The notes: generated from the letters alone by a model not told the origin. A stretch of 64,000 nt of DNA from Chelativorans sp. YIM 93263 (GCF_028767125.1 NZ_JAKCWP010000001.1:496001-560000), one strand, 5' to 3'; shown: positions 19,811-28,132, numbered from the stretch's first letter. Made by a program: numbers and translations.

Positions 19811-20087
19811 TGAACCTGCTCCCGAATTTTTCGCGCAAGGCGCGCACACGATCCAGATGTGTCACGATGTCAGCATCGTGATTATCCGACTGGCTGTGAT
19901 AATCTTCCGTTACCCGGATAATCGTTTCCACCACATTTGGAAAGCAGCCGCAACACCGGCCGCGTTTTGCCATCGCGTGATAAACCTTTGCAGGCACGAT
20001 GAGTTGCCACGGATCCGCGTCGAGCATCTCGACGATGGCCGCCTCGATTTCCTTCTGGGTGATGAGGTTACAGTGGCAAACGAGCAT
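19776..20087 (-). CDS. bfd: Bacterioferritin-associated ferredoxin (2Fe-2S)
   Basis: Small [2Fe-2S] ferredoxin that donates electrons to bacterioferritin to release stored iron. The 103-residue protein has the BFD-domain cluster ligands CHC (Cys4, Cys6) and CCGC (Cys45 and Cys48, plus an extra Cys46), as in E. coli Bfd. The C-terminus is longer than in E. coli (64 aa), and the last dozen codons overlap bfr in another frame. Upstream of and overlapping bfr in the same direction. I see no clear Irr or RirA box upstream. Confidence 0.9.
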   Translation of the reverse strand: MLVCHCNLITQKEIEAAIVEMLDADPWQLIVPAKVYHAMAKRGRCCGCFPNVVETIIRVTEDYHSQSDNHDADIVTHLDRVRALREKFGSRFIERRNKGHRAA

Positions 20088-20356
20088 GATTTCCCACGCT
20101 GGTTACGGGAGCAAGGCCAAAATCCGCGCTCCTTGAGCCATGTATTCCGTCGTGAAAGCCCGTCAAGACGCGATGCGAAAGGCGAAAGCATCGTGATCCG
20201 TCCCGGGCGTTCTTCCAATGGAATGGGTTCAAGGCCCAGACATCAAGGAACGCATCCTTCGGACACCGTCATAAAAACGCCCCTGCACCGTTCATGTCAA
20301 CATAAACATGAGCGGAGAACTCATGCTTGAGCGCAGGCGGCCAAAATGTCGCAGCC
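20088..20356. other. Intergenic region between bfd and the phn operon end
   Basis: 269 bases without a supportable gene. It holds a 6-bp hairpin (CGATGC 20171-20176 with GCATCG 20188-20193) and an 11-base odd palindrome, TTCCAATGGAA, near 20213. It must contain the bfd-bfr promoter. No T-run terminator for the phn operon was recognised. Confidence 0.5.
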
Positions 20357-20977
20357 TCACGCCTCCTCGTATTTCTCCAGGAAGGCGTCCGCCGAGAGAA
20401 AACGGAAATCATCGAGGGCGGCGCGAAGCTGCCGGTGGTCCCAATCCCACCAAGCGAGCGCCTGGAAGCGTTCCGCTAAGTTACGATCGAAGCGTTGGCG
20501 GATCGGCCGTGCCGGCACACCGCCGACGATCGTGTAGGGCGCAACATCGCGCGAAACGACAGCGCCCGCACCGACCACCGCCCCATCGCCCACGGTCACG
20601 CCGGGCAGGATCGTCGACCCGTGGCCAAGCCAGGTGTCGTGGCCGATACGGACGGCATTCTCGCGCCGCCAGTCGAAGAATTCTTCCTCGTGCTCGGCAT
20701 CGTCCCAGTAATCGGAGGCGCGGTAGGTGAAGTGGTGAAGCGTTGCGCGCCAGGTCGGATGATTGGTCGCGTTGATGCGAACGGCGGCGGCGATATTGGA
20801 GAACTTGCCGATTTCCGCGCACCAGACGCTGCAATCCTGAACCATGTAGGAGTAATCGCCCAGTGTGGCCTCGTGAACCCGGCTTCGCGCGCCGATCTCC
20901 GTATAGCGGCCGAGTGTCGAATTGGTGATCTCGGCCGTCGGATCGATGAAGGGTTCTTCGGAAAGCTGCTTCGTCAT
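20357..20977 (-). CDS. Hexapeptide-repeat acetyltransferase of the phosphonate operon
   Basis: Left-handed beta-helix acyltransferase (206 residues) of the phn-associated hexapeptide family. Repeats are visible from [22 protein letters not shown] onward and again in [20 protein letters not shown] and [23 protein letters not shown], with the usual catalytic-type His in the TNHPTWRA region. It overlaps phnL by 4 bases and is the last gene of the operon. Its acceptor is unknown; acetylation of aminoalkylphosphonates (a PhnO-like role) is a guess from context. Confidence 0.88.
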   Translation of the reverse strand: MTKQLSEEPFIDPTAEITNSTLGRYTEIGARSRVHEATLGDYSYMVQDCSVWCAEIGKFSNIAAAVRINATNHPTWRATLHHFTYRASDYWDDAEHEEEFFDWRRENAVRIGHDTWLGHGSTILPGVTVGDGAVVGAGAVVSRDVAPYTIVGGVPARPIRQRFDRNLAERFQALAWWDWDHRQLRAALDDFRFLSADAFLEKYEEA

Positions 20978-21687
20978 GCGGCGTCCCTCCGTGGGGCGAA
21001 CCCGGTGACGTCGATGATCGTGTCCGCAACAGCCTCACGCACCTCCTGGTCATGGAAAATTCCGAGAAGAGCCGTACCCTCCTGCTTTTTCTCCGCAATC
21101 ATGTCGACCACGACGCGGGCGTTGACCTTGTCGAGGGAAGCGGTGGGTTCGTCGAGAAGCAGGATAGGGTGGGCGGTGATGAACCCGCGCGCGACGTTCA
21201 CGCGCTGCTGCTCACCGCCGGAGAAGGTGGCCGGCGGAAGGGACCAGAGCCGCTCAGGCAGGTTGAGGCGGGAAAGCAGCGCCGCGGAACGCTCGCGCGC
21301 GGTTTCGGGCGTCTCGCCTGCCGCGAGAAGCGGCTCGGCAACGACATCGAGGGCCGACACCCGGGGGACTACGCGCAGGAATTGGCTGACATAGCCGATT
21401 GTCTCACGCCGCACCGCCATCACCGTGCGCGGGTCCGCCGCCACGAGATCGACCAGTTCACCGCGATGGCTGACGATGATCTGGCCGCCATCGGCGCAGT
21501 AATTGCCGTAGACCATCTTCAGGATCGAGCTTTTGCCAACCCCTGAAGGGCCGCCGAGTACCGCGCATTCGCCCGCGCGGACGGCAAAAGCGACGTCCTC
21601 CACGATGCTCAACCTGATGCCGCCTTGGAGGTGCATCGTGAAGGACTTGGTAAGTTCGGAAACAACGAGTGGGGTGGCCATGTTCAC
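20974..21687 (-). CDS. phnL: Phosphonate C-P lyase system protein PhnL
   Basis: ABC-type ATPase-like subunit needed with PhnG, PhnH and PhnI to form ribose 1-methylphosphonate 5-triphosphate. The 237-residue protein has Walker [11 protein letters not shown], the signature [13 protein letters not shown] and Walker [13 protein letters not shown]. It has no membrane partner in the operon, consistent with its enzymatic rather than transport role. Four-base overlaps with phnK and the hexapeptide gene. Confidence 0.96.
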   Translation of the reverse strand: MNMATPLVVSELTKSFTMHLQGGIRLSIVEDVAFAVRAGECAVLGGPSGVGKSSILKMVYGNYCADGGQIIVSHRGELVDLVAADPRTVMAVRRETIGYVSQFLRVVPRVSALDVVAEPLLAAGETPETARERSAALLSRLNLPERLWSLPPATFSGGEQQRVNVARGFITAHPILLLDEPTASLDKVNARVVVDMIAEKKQEGTALLGIFHDQEVREAVADTIIDVTGFAPRRDAA

Positions 21688-22460
21688 ACCTGCAGGATCG
21701 AGGAAACGAGAAGCTGCGTGTAGGGCGCCTGCGGATCGTCCAGCACGCGGTCTGTAAGGCCGGTTTCCACGACGTAGCCTTCCTTCATCACCATAATGCG
21801 GTGGGAAAGCAGGCGGGCGACCGCGAGGTCGTGCGTAACCACGAGAGCGGCCAGGCCCATATCCTGTACGAGACCGCGCAGGAGGTCGAGCAGTCGGGCC
21901 TGCACGGAGACGTCGAGGCCTCCGGTCGGCTCGTCCATGAAGACGAGGCGCGGCCCGGTGACGAGATTACGGGCAATCTGCAGGCGTTGGCGCATGCCGC
22001 CGGAAAAGGCGCGCGGCTGGTCGTCCACGCGGTCTTCGGCGATCTCCACGCGCCCCAGCCAGTCCGTGGCGCTGGCGCGTATGTTGCCATAGTGGCGCTC
22101 GCCCAGCGCCATCAGCCGCTCGCCGACATTGGCGCCCGCCGAGACCGTCATGCGCAGGCCGTCAGCCGGGTTCTGGTGCACGAAGCCCCAGTCGGTGCGC
22201 ATCAGGAAACGGCGTTCGGCCTCGCTCATTCGATAAAGATCGCGGAAGGTGCCGTCGCGCATGCGATAGGAAACCACGCCGGAAGTGGGAAGCAGGCGCG
22301 TGGACAGGCAGTTGAGCAGGGTGGTTTTCCCCGAGCCGGACTCACCCACCACCGCCAGCACTTCACCCGGCCAGAGGTCAAAGCTTACATCGGCGCAGCC
22401 AATGCGGTTTCCGTAGAACTTCGAAAGCGACCGGGCGCTGAGAAGGGCTTCTTCGGTCAT
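21684..22460 (-). CDS. phnK: Phosphonate C-P lyase system protein PhnK
   Basis: ABC-type ATPase subunit that binds the PhnGHIJ core of C-P lyase. The 258-residue protein has Walker A VVGESGSGKTTLLN, the signature FSGGMRQRLQIARN, and LVFMDEPTGGLDVSVQARLL, close to oligopeptide-type ABC ATPases. Overlaps phnJ and phnL by 4 bases each. Confidence 0.97.
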   Translation of the reverse strand: MTEEALLSARSLSKFYGNRIGCADVSFDLWPGEVLAVVGESGSGKTTLLNCLSTRLLPTSGVVSYRMRDGTFRDLYRMSEAERRFLMRTDWGFVHQNPADGLRMTVSAGANVGERLMALGERHYGNIRASATDWLGRVEIAEDRVDDQPRAFSGGMRQRLQIARNLVTGPRLVFMDEPTGGLDVSVQARLLDLLRGLVQDMGLAALVVTHDLAVARLLSHRIMVMKEGYVVETGLTDRVLDDPQAPYTQLLVSSILQV

Positions 22461-23362
22461 TGGTTCGCCTCCACGGTCTTTCCGGCCTCTGAATCCATCC
22501 TCGGCCCTTTATGACCTTCGGCCTGGCGTTTTTCGCAATGATCCGTATCGGAGCAGACGAACATGTGCCCGCCCCGGTCATCCAGGATCACCTCGTCCAG
22601 ATAGATGCCGGTGCCGCCGCACAGGGCGCAGGGTTCGCTGAACTTCTGCACCTCGAAAGGATGGTCCTCGAAATCCAGGCTTTCAACGCGCGTGAAGGGC
22701 GGGATCGCATAGATGCGCTTCTCGCGCCCGGCACCGAAAAGCTGGAGTGCCGGCGACATGTGCATTTTCGGATTGTCGAATTTCGGCGTGGGCGAAGGGT
22801 CCATCACGTACCGGCCCTCGACCTTCACCGGATAGGCATAGGTGGTGGCGATGTGGCCGTGCTGCGCAATGTCCTCATAGAGCTTGACGTGCATCAGCCC
22901 GTACTCCTCCAGCGCATGCATCTTGCGCGTTTCCGTCTCCCGCGGTTCGAGAAAGCGCAGCGGCTCCGGAATCGGAACCTGATAGACGAGCACCTGCCCC
23001 GCCCTGAGCGGCTCTTCGGGGATGCGATGTCGGGTCTGGATGATGGTGGCCTTGCCGGTTTCGGTGGTCACCGCAACATTGGCGACCTTCTGGAAGAAAG
23101 CGCGGATCGAGACAGCGTTGGTGGTGTCGTCTGCGCCCTGGTCGATCACCTTCAAGACGTCGTCCGGCCCGATCACGGAAGCGGTCACCTGCACGCCGCC
23201 CGTACCCCAGCCATAGGGCATCGGCATTTCGCGGCTGGCAAACGGCACCTGATACCCGGGAATGGCGATGCCCTTAAGGATCGCCCGGCGGATCATGCGC
23301 TTGGTCTGCTCGTCCAGATAGGCGAAATTGTATTGGGCGATATTGTCAGCGGGCGCGTTCAT
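22457..23362 (-). CDS. phnJ: Alpha-D-ribose 1-methylphosphonate 5-phosphate C-P lyase
   Basis: Radical SAM enzyme that cleaves the C-P bond of ribose 1-methylphosphonate 5-phosphate, releasing methane from methylphosphonate and a cyclic ribose phosphate. The 301-residue protein keeps the unusual Fe-S cysteines with E. coli spacing: Cys245, Cys248, Cys270 and Cys276 (CALCGG, then FVCSDTDHC). N-terminal residues NFAYLDEQTKRMIRRAILKG are typical. It lies directly after fosX with a 4-base overlap, so fosX is inserted between phnI and phnJ. Confidence 0.98.
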   Translation of the reverse strand: MNAPADNIAQYNFAYLDEQTKRMIRRAILKGIAIPGYQVPFASREMPMPYGWGTGGVQVTASVIGPDDVLKVIDQGADDTTNAVSIRAFFQKVANVAVTTETGKATIIQTRHRIPEEPLRAGQVLVYQVPIPEPLRFLEPRETETRKMHALEEYGLMHVKLYEDIAQHGHIATTYAYPVKVEGRYVMDPSPTPKFDNPKMHMSPALQLFGAGREKRIYAIPPFTRVESLDFEDHPFEVQKFSEPCALCGGTGIYLDEVILDDRGGHMFVCSDTDHCEKRQAEGHKGPRMDSEAGKTVEANQ

Positions 23363-23778
23363 TGCGCGGCCTCCTTGCCTTTGCCGTAACGTGCCAGCCG
23401 CTCGGCCAGCGTGCCGGTGTGAAGTTCGAACAGGTGGTTGTCGTGGTCGTAGAAGTAGATGGAGCGGCCCTCTCCCTCCACGCGCGGCCGGGGCGGTCGC
23501 ATATCGAGGCCGAGCGACTCGATGCGCTGGACATGGAGGTCGAAATCGGCCTCATCGATCTTGAAGGCGATGTGATTATAGGTCCGCACCGGCAGTGCCT
23601 CGCCTTCCATGACGGCGACCCAGATGTCGCCGATCAGGAAGAACTTCTCGCGGCTGACGGAGAAAGTATCATCCTCGCTGGAATAGACCTCGCGCGCGCC
23701 GAAAACGCCGCTGAGGATTTCGCTCATTCGATCGAGGTCGCGCACGATGAACGTCATGTGAGAGAGGCCCTCGATCAT
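23359..23778 (-). CDS. fosX: FosX-type fosfomycin epoxide hydrolase
   Basis: Mn-dependent VOC-superfamily enzyme that opens the epoxide of fosfomycin with water. In the 139-residue product His7, His69 and Glu118 fit the metal ligands, and Glu44 (VSREKF) matches the general base that distinguishes FosX hydrolases from FosA/FosB thiol transferases. Mesorhizobium loti FosX is known to be encoded inside a phn operon, exactly as here between phnI and phnJ with 4-base overlaps. Its natural job may be a phosphonate metabolic step; fosfomycin is itself a phosphonate. Other FosX-like VOC functions remain possible. Confidence 0.88.
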   Translation of the reverse strand: MIEGLSHMTFIVRDLDRMSEILSGVFGAREVYSSEDDTFSVSREKFFLIGDIWVAVMEGEALPVRTYNHIAFKIDEADFDLHVQRIESLGLDMRPPRPRVEGEGRSIYFYDHDNHLFELHTGTLAERLARYGKGKEAAQ

Positions 23779-24878
23779 TCCGCCGCCTCCTTGCGCTCGG
23801 CTGCATTCCGCCGTTCTTCGAATTCGCGCCGCATCTGTCGTACGAGACCGAGTTCCGCCTGGAAGTCGACGTAGTGCGGTAGTTTCAGGTGCTCGACGAA
23901 GCCGGTGGCCTGCACGTTGTCCGAATGGGAGATGACGAATTCCTCGTCTTGAGCGGGGGCGGTGATGTCTTCGCCAAGCTCTTCGGCCCGTAGTGCCCGG
24001 TCACAAAGCGCCATGGCCATTGCCTTGCGCTCGGACTGGCCGAAAACGAGGCCATAGCCGCGCGTGAACTGGGGCGGCGCCTTTTTCGAGCCCTTGAACT
24101 GGTTGACCATCTGACATTCGGTGACCCGGATGCGCCCGAGCGGCACGGGAAAATCGAGTTCTGGCACGTCGATTTCCACCTCGACCTCGCCGATGCGGAT
24201 TTCACCGGCGAAGGGATGGCTGCGCGCATAGCCGCGCTGGGTGGAATAGCCGAGCGCCAGCAGAAAGCCCTCGTCGCCCCGTGACAGCGCCTGCAGGCGC
24301 GCATCGCGGCCCATGGGAAACTCCGGCGGCGTGCGGGTGATGTCGGTCGGCTCTTCGCCTTCGGAAAGGACCTCGTCTTCTTCCATCAGACCTTCATGGG
24401 CGAGGATCTCGTTGACGCGTGGCATGGGCTGGTCTTCCGGCGCGCGCGTCGCGGGATCTTCCGCCTGGTCGTCGCCTGCGAGCTCCGGATCGAGAAGCCG
24501 GTGCGTGTAATCGAAAGTAGGGCCGAGGAGCTGGCCGCCCGGAAGGTCCTTGTAGGTGGCGGATATGCGCCGCTCCACCAGCATGTCCGCTGTATCGACG
24601 GGTCGGGAATGGCCGAAGCGGGGCAGGGTGGTGCGATAGGCGCGCAACAGGAAAATCGCCTCGATCATGTCGCCGCGTGCCTGTTTAACCGCCAGTGCCG
24701 CAAGCCCCGGATCGTAAAGCGAGCCTTCGGCCATGACGCGGTCCACGGCCAGCGCAAGCTGCTCCGTGATCTGATCGAGAGTGATTGCGGGAACGGAGCG
24801 ATCGCCCCGGCGCCGGTCGGCCAGAAGGCGATGAGCGTTGCTGATGGCGGCCTCACCGCCTTTGACGGCAACATACAT
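23775..24878 (-). CDS. phnI: Alpha-D-ribose 1-methylphosphonate 5-triphosphate synthase subunit PhnI
   Basis: Core nucleosidase subunit that, with PhnG/H/L, exchanges the adenine of ATP for a phosphonate. The 367-residue protein has the characteristic start MYVAVKGGEAAISNAHRLL, ALAVDRVMAEGSLYDPGLAALA and the later LALGYSTQRGYARSHPF and ITVTE-like RIRVTECQMVNQF. Full length. It starts 3 bases after phnH. Confidence 0.97.
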   Translation of the reverse strand: MYVAVKGGEAAISNAHRLLADRRRGDRSVPAITLDQITEQLALAVDRVMAEGSLYDPGLAALAVKQARGDMIEAIFLLRAYRTTLPRFGHSRPVDTADMLVERRISATYKDLPGGQLLGPTFDYTHRLLDPELAGDDQAEDPATRAPEDQPMPRVNEILAHEGLMEEDEVLSEGEEPTDITRTPPEFPMGRDARLQALSRGDEGFLLALGYSTQRGYARSHPFAGEIRIGEVEVEIDVPELDFPVPLGRIRVTECQMVNQFKGSKKAPPQFTRGYGLVFGQSERKAMAMALCDRALRAEELGEDITAPAQDEEFVISHSDNVQATGFVEHLKLPHYVDFQAELGLVRQMRREFEERRNAAERKEAAE

Positions 24879-24881
24879 GGC

Positions 24882-25490
24882 TCAGCCCTCCTTTCTGATG
24901 GTCGTGGTGCGTGGCAGGGCTGTCAGCCCCTCACAGCTCACAAGGATCAGATCGATGCCGCGGGGGAAGCGCGCGCGGTTCTGCGCCCATTGCTCCACGA
25001 AATGACGCGGCAGGGGACGAGGCGAGAGCGTCGCCGTCGTCGCGATGCCCGGGCCTGAAAGCCGCAACACCTCTCCGCGTGTCATGGTCTCCACCTGCAG
25101 GATGAGCGTTGCCGAACGGTCCGGGTGTTCCTGGCTGCCCTGGGCAAAGTTTTCGAGCGCGGGGAGATTGCCCGGTTCGGCGACGAAGGCAAAATGCGCC
25201 TCGGAGGGCTCGCGAACGAGCGGCGCGCCGGTCTGAAAACCGAGCCAGCCGGCAACCGCCTTCTCCTCGCGAAGGGCAGTGTCGATCCAGATCGGCGTGT
25301 CGGCATCGCAAAGGGCAAGCGCAACGGCCCCCGCTTCCGGAGAAAGAGGCGCCGGCGGGCTGGGAAGGGAAAAGCCACGTGGGCATGTGCCGGGGCGAGC
25401 CATGGCATCCATGAGGGCACGGAAGATCGACTGTGCATTCAGAACCGGGTCGGCCAGTCCGCCCTCGACCGAGACTGTTTCGAGGTGCAT
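24882..25490 (-). CDS. phnH: C-P lyase system subunit PhnH
   Basis: Subunit of the PhnGHIJ core complex. From the ATG at 25490 the product is 202 residues. The start codon shares one base with the phnG stop (TGATG). The family features FRALMDAMARPGTCPRG, ALALCDADTPIWID and HPDRSATLILQVE near the middle are present. A much longer in-frame reading exists but would run through phnG and has no support. Confidence 0.95.
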   Translation of the reverse strand: MHLETVSVEGGLADPVLNAQSIFRALMDAMARPGTCPRGFSLPSPPAPLSPEAGAVALALCDADTPIWIDTALREEKAVAGWLGFQTGAPLVREPSEAHFAFVAEPGNLPALENFAQGSQEHPDRSATLILQVETMTRGEVLRLSGPGIATTATLSPRPLPRHFVEQWAQNRARFPRGIDLILVSCEGLTALPRTTTIRKEG

Positions 25491-25945
25491 CAGTCCTCTC
25501 CTCTTGTCATGGTGAAGAAGTCCACGCGCGTCGCCGCCGTCTCCGCCCGGCGTTGCTCGTCTGTTTCGTGACTGGACTGGCGCAGGGGAAGGAGAATCTT
25601 CGCGTTGACATCGGGCGCGAACTCCGTCCGCTGGCGAAGCGCATCGAGCGTGGCGGAGATGCGCGCCTTTTCCCGCTCGCGTCCGAGCGAGTAGGCATGC
25701 CCTACCTCGCCGGTCGGCAATTTTACGCTCGCTCGCGTCACTGTCGCCTCGCCGAAATTGAAGGGTGCGCCGCCTCCCCCGATCCGTCCGCGCAGGGCAA
25801 CGAGGCCGGTTTCCGGCCCGCGCAGAGCCGTGCCTTCGTCCGGCAAGCCGCTCTCGCGCCACAAGCGCTCCAGTACGTCCCCTGGTGCGGAGGCCAGGAC
25901 GACCATCGCATCGCGGCGGGACAGGGGTTCCGTTTCATCCTTCAT
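25490..25945 (-). CDS. phnG: C-P lyase system subunit PhnG
   Basis: Small core subunit of C-P lyase, first gene of the operon. From the ATG at 25945 it is 151 residues: RRDAMVVLASAPGDVLERLW, then LRGPETGLVALRGRIGGGGAPFNFGEATVTRA and GHAYSLGREREKARISATLDAL, the usual PhnG layout. An in-frame ATG at 25990 lies inside the operator region and is unlikely. Upstream are a perfect -10, an inverted-repeat operator and a perfect PHO box. Confidence 0.96.
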   Translation of the reverse strand: MKDETEPLSRRDAMVVLASAPGDVLERLWRESGLPDEGTALRGPETGLVALRGRIGGGGAPFNFGEATVTRASVKLPTGEVGHAYSLGREREKARISATLDALRQRTEFAPDVNAKILLPLRQSSHETDEQRRAETAATRVDFFTMTRGED

Positions 25946-25968
25946 AGCGGTCACCTGCTCGTCTTCAG

Positions 25969-26000
25969 ATTTGTATATTGCTATAGACAACTATACAAAT
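25969..26000. promoter_or_regulatory. Inverted-repeat operator in the phnG/phnF promoter region
   Basis: ATTTGTATA (25969-25977) and TATACAAAT (25992-26000) form a perfect 9-bp inverted repeat around a 14-bp centre containing CTATAGACAA. The right arm touches the minus-strand -10 TATAAT (26004-25999) of phnG. This is the natural site for the adjacent GntR/UTRA regulator PhnF; binding would block the phnG promoter. Confidence 0.65.
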
Positions 26001-26043
26001 TATAGTCCTTCCGTATCGGTTGTCCATGACAGAGGAATGACAG
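25999..26043 (-). promoter_or_regulatory. PHO box and -10 of the phnG operon
   Basis: On the minus strand two exact CTGTCAT units (26043-26037 and 26032-26026) separated by 4 nt, the rhizobial PHO-box consensus, followed 21 nt later by a perfect TATAAT (26004-25999). PhoB activation under phosphate starvation is expected. The box lies in the leader of the divergent phnF. Confidence 0.8.
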
Positions 26044-26054
26044 GGCGGGGGACC

Positions 26055-26795
26055 ATGGAACAAAGACGCGTGGAAAGGCGCAGCGGCGTGGCGCTCTGGC
26101 GGCAGATCGCTGACCGGATTCGCCAGGATATCTCGGCAGGGCTGGGTGACGAGAACGGGCGTATGCCCACGGAAATGGCGCTGGCCGAGCGCTTCGGTGT
26201 CAATCGTCACACGGTGCGCACGGCCATCCAGGCACTGGTGCAGGAAGGTGTCCTGCGCGCGGAACAGGGGCGCGGCACATTCATACAGCGTCAGCGAAGG
26301 TTTGCCTATCCAATCGGCCCGCGGACCCGCCTATCTGAAGGTCTCGCAGGCCAGGCGCATGAACGGCGGAGCCATATGCTCGGCCATGCTTATGAGCAGG
26401 CCACGCCCGAGGTGGCTAAGGCGCTGGAAATAGACGTTGGCGCTCCCGTTCTCAGGCTGGAAACATTATCGGAGGCCGATGCCCGCCCCATCTCCCGCGC
26501 GCGCAGCTATTTCGATGCCGAACGTTTCCGAGGTTTCGAACGACATTTCATCGAGACCGGGTCCATTACCGCTGCCTATCGCGCTTTTGGGGTGGAGGAT
26601 TATCTGCGCCGCTCGACCGCGATCTCGGCGCGCCATGCCGGCTCGGACGATCTGGAGCATCTGCAGCTTTCCCCAGGTGCGATCGTTCTGGTGGCGCTTG
26701 GTCTAAATATCGATGGTGACGGACGGCCCATTCAGTATTCCGAGACGCGGTTCTCGGCAGATCGTGTCGAGTTGCAGGTGAGCATGCCCGATTGA
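26055..26795 (+). CDS. phnF: Phosphonate metabolism transcriptional regulator PhnF (GntR/HutC family)
   Basis: Repressor with an N-terminal GntR winged helix (LWRQIADRIRQDISAGL, then MPTEMALAERFGVNRHTVRTAIQALVQEG) and a C-terminal UTRA ligand-binding domain (VLRLETLSEADARPISRARSY to IQYSETRFSADRVELQV). From ATG 26055 (SD GCGGGGG) it is 246 residues; ATG 26037 is an alternative lying within the PHO box. Divergent from phnG, so it probably controls the C-P lyase operon and itself through the shared operator. Confidence 0.93.
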   Translation: MEQRRVERRSGVALWRQIADRIRQDISAGLGDENGRMPTEMALAERFGVNRHTVRTAIQALVQEGVLRAEQGRGTFIQRQRRFAYPIGPRTRLSEGLAGQAHERRSHMLGHAYEQATPEVAKALEIDVGAPVLRLETLSEADARPISRARSYFDAERFRGFERHFIETGSITAAYRAFGVEDYLRRSTAISARHAGSDDLEHLQLSPGAIVLVALGLNIDGDGRPIQYSETRFSADRVELQVSMPD

Positions 26796-26798
26796 AAC

Positions 26799-26877
26799 CA
26801 TGGTCGGCGTTCCGAGTTTCACAAGGAAGTGAGAGGAGTGCGATCCCGTCGGCATTGATCTTGGCACGCCGACCATG
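26799..26877 (+). promoter_or_regulatory. 12-bp inverted repeat with competing stem, upstream of ynjB
   Basis: CATGGTCGGCGT (26799-26810) and ACGCCGACCATG (26866-26877) are perfectly complementary across a 55-base interior. Within the interior a second GTCGGC (26848-26853) can pair with the same GCCGAC (26868-26873), so two folds exclude each other. It begins 4 bases after the phnF stop and ends 34 bases before the ynjB start. There is no T-run, so it is not a normal terminator, and it lacks TPP-riboswitch core sequences. Candidate cis-regulatory RNA or protein-binding structure. Confidence 0.5.
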
Positions 26878-26911
26878 CTCAATCCCATCACACAGGATCG
26901 GGAGCAAATCC

Positions 26912-28132
26912 TTGCTGAAAATGACCCTCGCAGCAACGTTTCTTGCCGTCAGCGCCTTCGCTGCGCAGGCCGACGGCATCGACCCCGGTGACTGGCCGGC
27001 CGTCATCGACGAAGCGCGCGGCCAGACCGTCTATTTCAATGCCTGGGGCGGGTCGGAGAACGTGAGCGCCTATATCGAATGGGCGGCCGAAGAATTGGAG
27101 CGGCGGTTCGACGTCGAGCTCAAGCATGTAAAGCTCGATGACACGGCCAACGCCGTGGCGACAGTCGTGGCTGAAAAAGCTGCGGGACGTGACGAAGGCG
27201 GCGCGGTGGACCTCGTCTGGATCAACGGCGAGAATTTCGCCGCCATGAAGCGGCGCGATCTCCTCTTTTCCCCGGGCTGGGCTGAGGACCTGCCCAACTG
27301 GCGCTATGTCGACCACGAGAACAAGCCGAGCATCCTGACGGACTTCACGATTCCGGTCGAAGGGCTGGCAAGCCCCTGGGGCATGGCCCAACTGGTTTTC
27401 TTTTACGACACGGCGCGTATTGACCCGAGTACCTTGCCCCAAGATGCCGAGGGACTGCTGGCTTGGGCAGAGGCTAATCCGGGGCGCTTTTCCTATCCGC
27501 AACCGCCGGATTTCATCGGCTCGTCTTTCCTGAAGCAAGTGCTCCTGGAAAAGGTGGAAGACCCCTCCGTTCTTCAAAAGCCGGTGAAGGATGCACAGTT
27601 CGATGAGGTGGTCGAGCCGCTCTTCGATTATCTCGATGCGCTCCACCAGGTAGCCTGGCGCTCGGCCCGTGTTTTTCCGCAGAACTATCCGGACATGAAG
27701 CAGCTGTTGGCCGATGGCGAGTTGGATATCATTTTCGCCTTCAACCCCGCCGAAGCTTCCAATGCTATCGCCAACAGCGAGCTGCCCGATACCGTGCGTT
27801 CTTTCACCTTTCCCGACGGCACGCTCGCCAACACGCACTTCGTCGCCATCCCGTATAACGCCTCGGCCAAGGCCGGTGCGCTGGTCGCCGCGAATTTTTT
27901 CCTTTCACCGGAAGCTCAGGCGAGAAAGCAGGATCCCGACCTGTGGGGTGATCCGACCGTTCTTTCCATGGACAAGCTGGACGAAGACATGCGAGCACGT
28001 TTCGACGCCATCGATCTCGGTGTGGCGACGCTTCCACCCGAGGAGCTTGGCCCGGCGCTCGGCGAACCCCATCCAAGCTGGATGGAGCGTATCGAGGAAG
28101 AGTGGAAGAGGCGCTATACGGCCGGGAACTGA
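26912..28132 (+). CDS. ynjB: YnjB-like ABC transporter solute-binding protein
   Basis: Predicted periplasmic binding protein (COG4134-like) of the YnjBCD ABC importer, whose substrate is unproven (thiamine has been suggested). From a TTG at 26912 with SD CGGGAG 7 bases upstream it is 406 residues and starts with a Sec signal peptide (LKMTLAATFLAVSAFAAQADG, cut after AQA). Motifs GQTVYFNAWGGSENVSAYI and VDLVWINGENFAAMK fit the family. The usual permease and ATPase partners are not adjacent but lie 5.5 kb away on the other strand (ynjC, ynjD). A longer start at 26792 would run through the inverted repeat and is rejected. Confidence 0.88.
   Translation: MLKMTLAATFLAVSAFAAQADGIDPGDWPAVIDEARGQTVYFNAWGGSENVSAYIEWAAEELERRFDVELKHVKLDDTANAVATVVAEKAAGRDEGGAVDLVWINGENFAAMKRRDLLFSPGWAEDLPNWRYVDHENKPSILTDFTIPVEGLASPWGMAQLVFFYDTARIDPSTLPQDAEGLLAWAEANPGRFSYPQPPDFIGSSFLKQVLLEKVEDPSVLQKPVKDAQFDEVVEPLFDYLDALHQVAWRSARVFPQNYPDMKQLLADGELDIIFAFNPAEASNAIANSELPDTVRSFTFPDGTLANTHFVAIPYNASAKAGALVAANFFLSPEAQARKQDPDLWGDPTVLSMDKLDEDMRARFDAIDLGVATLPPEELGPALGEPHPSWMERIEEEWKRRYTAGN

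Noticed and set aside
20088-20356. Irr or RirA box upstream of bfd
   Set aside because: No ICE or IRO consensus; the TTCCAATGGAA palindrome does not match either.
26799-26877. Intrinsic terminator for phnF
   Set aside because: The loop of 55 bases and lack of a T-run do not fit Rho-independent termination.
26799-26911. TPP (thiamine) riboswitch upstream of ynjB
   Set aside because: The CUGAGA and GCGUAGGGA-type core sequences are missing, so the inverted repeat is not a TPP riboswitch.
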